Of a stretch of DNA of 64,000 bases, positions 55,922 to 64,000 are shown in pieces. The number at the start of each line of letters is the position of its first letter. The first letter of the stretch is position 1. Source of the DNA: Larus michahellis (taxonomy: Eukaryota > Chordata > Aves > Charadriiformes > Laridae); NCBI RefSeq assembly GCF_964199755.1, contig NC_133899.1:62001-126000 (forward strand). The letters run 5' to 3'. Made by a program: the position numbers and the translations under genes. Below the pieces are notes generated by a model. That model saw only the letters and a program-made list of their open reading frames with translations, had not been told where the DNA came from and did not search any database.

Positions 55922-58900
55922 ATGAAGTGGATGTTCAAGGAGGACCATGCGCTGGGTAAGGGTGGGCCCGGGCCGACCGCTGCCCGCCGGCGGCCCCGCC
56001 GCCTCCGCTGCCGCCATCTGCCCCGCGGCCTCCCGCCTCTGCGCGCCCCGGTCGGCTCCCCCGGCCGGGGGTCTCCTCTTTGGGCGGACAGCCGCCCGCG
56101 GCCCTCGGCGAAGGGCGGCGGCGATGCCCGGGGAAGGCCTCCCTGAACAGCTGGAGACCCCCGCGGGGGGGGCAGGACGGCCGCGATCCCCGCGGGCGCT
56201 GCCCCCTCTGCCCAGGACACCGGCGATGCTATTGCTATGCAGTGACTAATGACGAGTTTTGTTCGCAGAGCACAGATGTGTCGAGTCGGCAAAAATCCGA
56301 GCCAAATACCCTGACCGTGTCCCGGTGAGTAACCACGCCAGCTCCATCTGAGCACTTAGAGGCAAAGGTGGATAAGCTGTTTCCATCCTGGCCTCTCTCC
56401 TTTGATCAGATCCTACTAAGTAAATGCATCTTTCTTTTTGTGCTGTTAGATGTTTTAAAGAGGCCCCAAACACATTAAAGTAATCCAACATTCCCTCCTC
56501 TGCCCCAGTACGTATTGACAAGTAAACAAGAGCACCTGACTTTCCAAACACTTTCCAAGCATGTTTATGGCTTATCAGTGTCCTGTTTTTTTCTAATGGG
56601 AATTATATCCCAGCAAATGCCTTGAGTGTCTTGAGGATTTGTTCTGTGCCTCATCCAAAGAAAGATCATAAATTCTTTAAACCTTGACAATCTTCCATCC
56701 TGGCTCTATGAGGAAGTTGATTTTTCCCCCATGTATTCCATGCCTGTAACCAGGCCATGGTGGTGAATCTCCCCATGCAGACCCTATTGTTTGAAGAGCC
56801 AGTGCAAGCAGTGACCCCTCCTTTCTGCATTAATACCTGCCTACCTGCTAAATAGTGAATGACCTGTCTTCACTCCGCAATCCCTTCTATCACGTTTCAG
56901 TCAGCGGAATGACCACGCTTCACATCCTTATGTAACAGCTGGCAACATGGCCACATTCTCGGCTTACCTGCTTGTGAGGAAAATTTCTCACATCCCATCT
57001 GAGCACATGCCAGTTAGTGTCACTCCTGTCTGACTTCTTGGTAAATGACTTACCCATTAGACAGCGCAGCCCAGAGAAGAACCTCGAATCCCACTGACTT
57101 GCTCTGCTGCTCAGTTGCAGCTAGTCCCGGCATCCTCTCCGGTTGCAGTCTGGCAAGCTGGTCCGATCCTTGCCATTCTCTGCTTGGCTAGCCACCCCCT
57201 CATGTATAGACTGTAGCACGCCAATGACCGTGCATCTCCACAGATACCCATTTGTCCATTCCAAGAATATCTTTCATAACGTTAGGGGAAAAAGAGATAT
57301 TGAAACTGATAGCCTGAGTCAGAATTACATGATGCTCTATCAGGAATGGACAACGAGGTGTGGATGGCTACAGGAATTAAATCTCAAATTGACGAGTGAT
57401 GCTGTGAATGGACCGATACATGTTTTCTGCTTGATGATTCAGATTGAGCCATGTACTTTTCACAAAATAGTTAGTATCAAATATATTTTTGGCATTTAAT
57501 AGTCAAAAGTGTTTTTCAGACTTGATGTATGTTTCCTGCTTTCCAGGTTATAGCCTGCATTCAGAGTGACATAGGTCAAAGTGACTTCAGTTCTCAGCTG
57601 CTGTATCTGTCTACCTGGATTTTGAGATGTTTCAGTGGTTCAAACCTATTAAGATAATATATGAACAGCCTGCCTCTGTCCTAGGCTAGACCCTTTAGGA
57701 ATACAATAGGAGGTGAAAGAAATTCATGCTTGCTAAGCACTACAAAAAAGTATCAGTTGTTAAGGCTTCAATATTTCTTTCAAGCTGTTCTTGGTCCTCT
57801 TTACAGTTCCTTCATACCGAATTGCAAGGGGGGGGCTACTATGCCCTCCTTCTGTTTCTGTAGGCAGAGCTGAAGAAATTATAAGGAAAACCCTCTCCAG
57901 ATCATAAGATAGCATATTTTGTAAATTTACTTGAGCATTACCTGTATGCTGTAGCAATGGGGAATGCAGAGCTGAGGAATGGAGACACTGGAACCACTTG
58001 TAAGCCTTTTTCGCCACGTGCTACATTTTTCATTCAAGAACCAGCCTGTCTGGAGCCGAAAGTGCCAGGTCCTTTCCACAAGTAATACTTAATTTACCTT
58101 CCTCATGTACCTATTGCTTTTTGTTTCGTTTTGTTTGTGACCATCTTGTCATCTTTCCTTCTTGTCGTCAGTTTCTAATTTCATAAGGTATGAAGTAAGA
58201 TACTCTGATGTCAGTTCAGCATAATACAAAGCAGAGAATGGCATCAGTAACAATAACACGGTGGAACGAACAAAATGCCTTAGAGTGCAGTTATACTTAG
58301 AATAACACGTCATAAAAAATTCTGGTTTCCAGTGATAAAATCAGTATGTTCTTGCAGACCTGAGTCTACAGACATCCTAAAATAGTGATTAACATAGGCA
58401 GTCTTTTTTCGAAGTTGCAAACAATAGCATGTTGATGCTGTAGACATCATCTTACCTAGGCATCTCTGCTTGGGTTCCTTCCTGCTTTCTGTTACCAAAT
58501 GCTCCTGGTATAGGCAGAGAATAGCCAAATTCCTACAGTGGCCTAGCAGCATAAGCATGGGTTGTGATTTTTTTATCATTATTATTATTTATATTTTTTC
58601 CTTACAGCCTACATATCCCATCTGGCTCTCATTCATATATAGCTAAAACCTACACTTTATTAGCTTGGCTTCACTGTCATCCTGTAGCTTCATCCAATCA
58701 ACTGAAGCTGTAATCATGTAGTTTTTAACATCAGATGCATACATTGCTGGCTTATCTGGCAGTGTAAGTCTGGTACAGCAGAGGCACACAGACGAGACTA
58801 CGTCACAGCACCTTGCTGGTGATTTGGTGGAGTGCTCAACTGGCATTCTTGTCAGGCCAGCTGGTATTCCAGAGCATACTGCAGCCATACTTCAGTTCTC

Positions 58901-61900
58901 TTCCTTGAGGCCTTGTTGAGCCTGACTGGAATGCTTGGTGGCTAGCTGTGGGAAGTCAACAGTCGTTGCCAGATTAATTATAGAAATGCAGAGAGCGCAG
59001 ATGTCAAATCAAAAGCAGTACTGCAAAGCACTGTACAAAAACGAACACGTGGAGCCACCAAGAGTTTTGACTATTCAGATGTAACATGGCTTCTTCAGCT
59101 CTCCACTGAGTTACATGAAGGATACCTGTGCCTCTCTCTACTTAGCATGACAGTTTCTGACATACTGGTTCATGGTGTGTAATGGTGCAGTATGCTGCAT
59201 GGATGAATACAACAGGCTTCAGGGAGAAAAAAAAAAAGTATTAATGAATACTTTAATGCTCTAGGTGGGAGCCTGAGAGCCATTTTGGCATCTGGTTTGT
59301 GCACAACAGGTGAAATAGCAGATTAGATACTAGACTAGACTGGAGGTTCTCCCTCCTGTTTACTTAAATACCGATTTTTTTAGCTTCAGTGTTACTGAAA
59401 TCTATTTCTAATATGCTTTCCTTTTCTTTTCATTTGCTACATGGCAGCTGGTTCTGTCATCTGTTAGGAGCAACTTGGGACATTGTTTGAAGAAGAGAGT
59501 TAGGTTGGAAGGGCAGAGGTGGTGTGTGCATTAAACCTGTATTTCTTCGTAGTGTGGGATTTTATTTAGTCATAAGATGATTTAAAAGAGGGTAGGGCAT
59601 GCTTGTTGCAAACTAGAATTCTGGGTAACACAAGATTTCAAGCAATGATGGTCACACTTGCATGTCCTGTGAGGAGCAGTGAAGGACTCTGGGTTTGTCT
59701 AGTTTGGAGAAAAGGAGGCTGAGGGGCCACCTCACGGCTCTCTACAGCTTCCTGGGGCAAGGACGTGGACAGGGGGTTGCTGACCTATTTTCCCTGGTAT
59801 CTAGTGCCAGGACGCGTGGGAATGGTGCAGAGCTGCATCAGGGGAGGTTCAGACGACATTAGGAAGCATTTCTTTACTGAGACGGTGGTCAGCCAGTGGA
59901 ATGGGCTTCCTAGAGGTTGTCAGTGCCCCAAACCTGTCAGTGTTTAAGAGGCATTTGGACAATGCCCTTAATAACGTGCTTTAGTTTTTGGTGAGCCCTA
60001 TAGTGGTCAGGGCAGTTGGACTAGATGGTCATTGTAGGTCCCTCGCAACTGAACTACTCTGTTCTATTCCACTTTCTTTTTACATTGTGATAGTAACAAA
60101 AACAAAATAAGCAGCATTTGTACAAAGGGAATGAACTTCCCCAGATCACCTGCCATTGCTCAGGTACCAGCACTGCAGTCTAGTTGAATTTTTCATGACT
60201 CCACTACAGATGAACGGGGCAAGGAAGCAATACAGTTAAATGCATTTCTCAGTTTGTTACTGTCAGCTGGGGTGAGTGAGGAGACAGAAGTCCTGGACTC
60301 CTTCCTTCAGCCACCAATTAGTTTAAGAGTAGTGCAGAGAAGCCACTCCTGAACTTTATGTTTTCAAGCTGCCTGTGCTTCAAATGTCTCGGTAGGCGCC
60401 AATTCCCCTCTTGCCCCTGCCCCCACAAGTTTTTGTTGCAATATACACTATTTTTGGATAGTACACATGGGGAACTTCAGAACATTTTGAAAATTAGCCA
60501 TATTTAAACACAATAGGACATCACTGCCCTGGTATGAATAAATCACCAAATTACGGAACAGTGGAGGTGGGAAGGGACCTCCAGAGCTCATGTGGTCCAA
60601 CCCCTCCCTGCTCGAGCAGGGCCACCTACAGCCGGTTGCCCACCACCGTGTCCAGATGGCTTTTGAGTATCTCCAAGGTGGGAGACTCCACAACCTGGGC
60701 AACCTCTGCCAGCGCTCCATCACCTGCACACTGAAAAAGTGTTTCCTGATGTTCAGAGGGAACCAACCTCCTGTGCTTCAGCGTGTGCCCACTGCCTCTT
60801 GTACTGTCACTGGGCACCACTGAAAACAGCCTGGCTCCAACTTCTTTGCACCCTCCCTTCAGGTGTACAAAAAATTAAAAGATGTATATATACTTTCCTG
60901 TCACGGGTTTCTTTTAGGCATATTGCATCTTTTTAACCCACGACTGTCAACCTCGGGCTTAGGAGTTTTTGAACTGTTGTGTGTATGAATGTAGGTTTCA
61001 GTGCAGTTGTAAAATCAGGTTTTACGCTGCTGAGCCAGTCCTACCTCTCGTTTGGGTGCGGTCAAGAAACCTTTTTGTTCCTCCCCTTTGCTCTCCATTG
61101 TAAGCCTGTACCAGCAAGCAATTTACCGAAGCTGTCTGTTCATACCAATGCTGAAAAGCCTGACCCTCACCCCTGCGCTTTACAGGTCATAGTGGAGAAA
61201 GTCTCAGGATCTCAGATTGTTGATATTGACAAGAGGAAGTACTTAGTTCCATCGGACATCACTGTGGCCCAGTTCATGTGGATCATCAGGAAGAGGATTC
61301 AACTGCCATCTGAGAAAGCAATATTCCTCTTTGTAGACAAGACTGTCCCACAATCCAGGTGAGAGGCTATTCACTTGGTATTCAGAATAATTTCAGCAAG
61401 CCTGTGCGTATCAGAGAGATAGTAACTCCCCTCTTTGAGGCTTATTTGGTGATTTTAGGAGGTGTTTGGTTACATCTTGATCTCACTGTGATAGGTGTTT
61501 TTTCTCATGAGTTTGGCAAACATCTTATTTCTTGAGCTAGGCTGAAAGGAAAGGTGACTGAAAAATATATTATGATTTACTTCCATGGCAAGAGGGTGAG
61601 CTCTGGGGTTATTATGTTGTCTTTGGTAGAGTGCAAGAACATTTACATCATCAGTGACAAAAAAATAATCATTCTCAATATAACAAAAAAACTTGCATGT
61701 TAAATACTCAAAAGCAAACGCCATAAATTATTCTGGAAAAACGTTAATTTGTCAGCTCACAAATTATGATGTCACAGGCTAGTTGCTGTTACTTGCTTTA
61801 AAAATTACTTTTCTTCTATAAACATAAAATGCAAAATGACTGTAGAAGGGTTTCATCTGCTACATATAGAATAATGTATAGCAGATGCAGCTACTACAGC

Positions 61901-63458
61901 TGCTTTCCAGATGAGATACTTCAATAGTATTTGAGGAAATAGGACAGCATGATATTGTGTGGCTTAGGTGTAATATTATTCGTATTAATCCTTACCTGTG
62001 TAACAGTAACAGTCCCTCCAGGTAACCTGTCCAGACTCAGTTAGGAATGTTTTTTTATTTACTTTGTGTTACACAATAGGCACCTGTGAGAACCATCTTT
62101 TTCTGTTTGCTTTCTTCTAAGAGTATTAGGAATGCCTATATGTCATCGTCTTAACACTGATGGAGAACTGCTAGGAACAGGAAAGAAAAAGAAAGGGCAC
62201 ATTGTCTCATATGTTCATGATGAGATGTCATATCCCTGCTGGAAAAATAGGGCCTTGAACCTTCAGTATTAATGCAAAAATGATAACTTGTTAACAGATA
62301 AACAAAAATCTAATCTGTTAATGGCTGTGCTCCTCTCGTAGGCTGAGTTTATTGCATAGACCACTAACTCTTGACATCCTTCCCTCCTCATCCAGAAGTT
62401 TATCTACTACTCACCAATTCCCTTCTATTTCAAGTACTGCCTGCAACTCTTCCCAGTTCCACTCTTGGGTAAAAAGCCACAATCTTTTTCCCTATCGCTC
62501 ACATTCACTCTGCATCTTTCAATTCACTAGCCTTTTCTCAGTCTTGGGGAGTCAGAGAAGGGTGAGCTGAGGAGGCGTCATTTGTGCAACTGACTGATGT
62601 CAGCTGCGTGTTTCATCTGTAGATAGATGGCTGGAGCAGTTGTACTGGCCAAGTAATTGCTTGGGTTTCTTTTTCAAAATACAGACATTGCCCTAAAGAC
62701 CACAACGGCTTAGACTGTAAAGGGCCACGTGCCTATTCCCTTTAAGAAAATTTTCGTTTGATCAAACATTCAAAACCTTATCCACTGAAAAAGCACTAGT
62801 TTCTGGCTAACTTGTAATTTATTGCCTATGCATTTTGGTACTAGCACTACTTCAGGTCATCACTTTTTAACAATATAGAAAACAAAGCTTTTACTCCCCA
62901 AAACAACCTGGATCTCCAAGAAACAGTCCAAAAAGCACAAGCTTGACAGCCTTAAGACCAACTGAACATTCCCGACTACACCAGGGGGAGGGAGAAATGA
63001 GGTTGCTCACACAAGCAGGAAGACATTAACGCAGCTGCAATCAAGGAAGGTGCTATCAGGCATCAATAATGGGTGATTCAGAACCTGAAATACATTCAGT
63101 GACTAATTTCCAATAAAATAAGGAAGCATTCTGACAAATGCGTTTGTGAAGAAGTAACAAAAACCTAGACGCTCTGCAGAGAGCCCAGGATCATTTTGGT
63201 AACCCACAAGTCAACTGCTTTTCATATATCTTCATTTTTGTATTTTAATTTCCACGCAGACTTAAAAGTGTTAGCTTTTATTAATCCGTGTTTATGTGAG
63301 GTTCTAATCGTTACCATTTGCAACTGTCACGATCCAAGCAAACCATTTCTCTTCTTCCCCCTTCAAGCTTAACTATGGGACAACTTTATGAGAAGGAAAA
63401 GGATGAGGATGGATTCTTGTACGTTGCCTACAGTGGAGAGAACACATTTGGTTTCTGA
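55922..63458 (+). CDS. GABARAPL2: GABARAP-like 2 (GATE-16), ATG8 family
   Basis: Ubiquitin-like ATG8 protein. ATG4 cleaves it after the C-terminal glycine, it is conjugated to phosphatidylethanolamine, and it acts in autophagosome maturation and intra-Golgi transport. Four coding exons: 55922-55955, 56269-56324, 61186-61358 and 63368-63458, total 354 nt, 117 residues plus stop, the exact family length. All junctions are GT-AG and keep frame. The start reads [11 protein letters not shown], with the ATG in a CpG-rich context. The middle holds [20 protein letters not shown] and [20 protein letters not shown]. The end is YSGENTFGF, so glycine 116 is the lipidated residue after removal of the last Phe. 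The sequence is almost identical to human as I recall it. Intron 2 is long (4.9 kb) and carries two CR1 pieces. Confidence 0.98.
59690..60066 (+). mobile_element. CR1 LINE 3' fragment
   Basis: Starts near GGACTCTGGGTTTGTCTAG and encodes remnants of the ORF2 C-terminus ([19 protein letters not shown] in one frame). It ends with the CR1 3' tail at ACTACTCTGTTCTATTCC. In GABARAPL2 intron 2. Confidence 0.9.
60542..60865 (-). mobile_element. CR1 LINE 3' fragment
   Basis: The minus strand encodes [18 protein letters not shown] and the following ORF2 C-terminal residues. It shares long exact words with 40741-41330, so it is the same subfamily. Its 3' end is near 60542. In GABARAPL2 intron 2. Confidence 0.9.
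61359..63367 (+). other. GABARAPL2: GABARAPL2 intron 3
   Basis: 2.0-kb GT-AG intron, AT-rich, no repeat or gene recognised. Confidence 0.85.
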
Positions 63459-64000
63459 ATGGTGGGTCTTGGCTACTATTCCATCCTGCTGTGTATCTTG
63501 TAAATAGCTGATCATTTTCTGTTCTGACATCCACAGAAGTTCCTTCTATATACATGCATTTGTAACTGGATTTATTTCTTAATATATTGCTAGGTCTTGT
63601 TTTATTAGACTGTTAAATTATCAAAAGAAAGTTCTGTTGTTTCTGTGCATTTTTTTTTTCTCATGGCTATGAATTCCCAGAGCCTCACTCCTTTGGGGGA
63701 TACACTTGACATCACTGATAAATAATAAAGCAAAGTAGTTGGACTACTAAAACATGAAAAGAAGAATATGCATTTATTCTGTTTTGAGGTGTTAGTTTAA
63801 TAAAACCATTAAATTAGTATTGGGAACACTGGATTTGCTAGCTTATCATAAGCAGGAGCAAGATGCTGATCATGTTGAATTGAGCTAATATGTTCCTCTT
63901 TCTCAATTAACAAACAAGTACAATAAAAATTCCTATCACAAACAGGCAGTGCTGTCATTTCTTTACCTTAATTTTGGCCATAAGTTATACATCACTTTTA
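63459..64000 (+). other. GABARAPL2: GABARAPL2 3' UTR and flank
   Basis: AT-rich sequence after the stop codon. Three AATAAA signals at 63724-63729, 63799-63804 and 63922-63927 could give alternative 3' ends 0.3-0.5 kb past the stop. Confidence 0.7.

Larger units (their letters stand above)
56325..61185 (+). other. GABARAPL2: GABARAPL2 intron 2
   Basis: 4.9-kb GT-AG intron of ordinary AT-rich DNA with CR1 fragments at 59690-60066 and 60542-60865. Small open stretches (57143-57499 plus, 58643-58888 minus) have no recognisable product. Confidence 0.85.

Overview
The window looks like avian nuclear DNA. Evidence: several CR1 LINE fragments in both orientations, a solo LTR of a type I know from bird genomes, CpG-rich minisatellites, and three intron-bearing vertebrate genes in the conserved order CHST5/6 - TMEM231 - GABARAPL2 (human 16q23; I recall chicken chromosome 11). 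The species cannot be named from the sequence.

Layout. About 1-27.7 kb is repeat territory. A purine-rich degenerate array (1-1385) and an ~0.8 kb block 'B' (1386-2218) lead into a ~1.2 kb block 'C' (2235-3430). Then comes a satellite of ~141-bp monomers (3480-20550). Most of the satellite is a higher-order array: five head-to-tail units of ~3.1 kb, each holding a ~690-bp GC-rich non-satellite spacer plus about 17 monomers. The array is followed by a second copy of B (20557-21417), more purine-rich sequence, a solo LTR (22319-22874), and two tandem ~2.2 kb units (23262-27730). Those two units carry block C plus short exon-like segments on the minus strand.

27.7-36 kb is a mosaic: a 1.9-kb CR1 (minus), a 51-bp CpG-rich minisatellite of about 30 units, a G-rich minisatellite, a second near-identical CR1 (plus) apparently inserted in or beside an exon of a minus-strand gene remnant, a C-rich minisatellite, and a CpG-rich promoter-like region with an array of NRF1-type motifs.

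36.8 kb to the end is ordinary gene-bearing DNA. A GlcNAc-6-O-sulfotransferase (minus, one coding exon) is followed by a long region with a CpG island at about 47.2-47.8 kb, then TMEM231 (minus, seven coding exons, 50784-55461). GABARAPL2 (plus, four coding exons, 55922-63458) shares a 460-bp bidirectional CpG promoter with TMEM231. That promoter contains an RFX X-box-like motif, fitting TMEM231's role at the ciliary transition zone. The last TMEM231 intron has a U12-type (minor spliceosome) 5' splice site.

The three intact genes are neighbours by conserved synteny and do not form a pathway: Golgi sulfation of glycans (CHST5/6), the ciliary gate (TMEM231) and ATG8-type autophagy/trafficking (GABARAPL2). 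I see no tRNA, rRNA, CRISPR or prokaryotic features. Exon boundaries were placed by eye from splice consensus, reading frame and recalled family sequences, not by alignment software.
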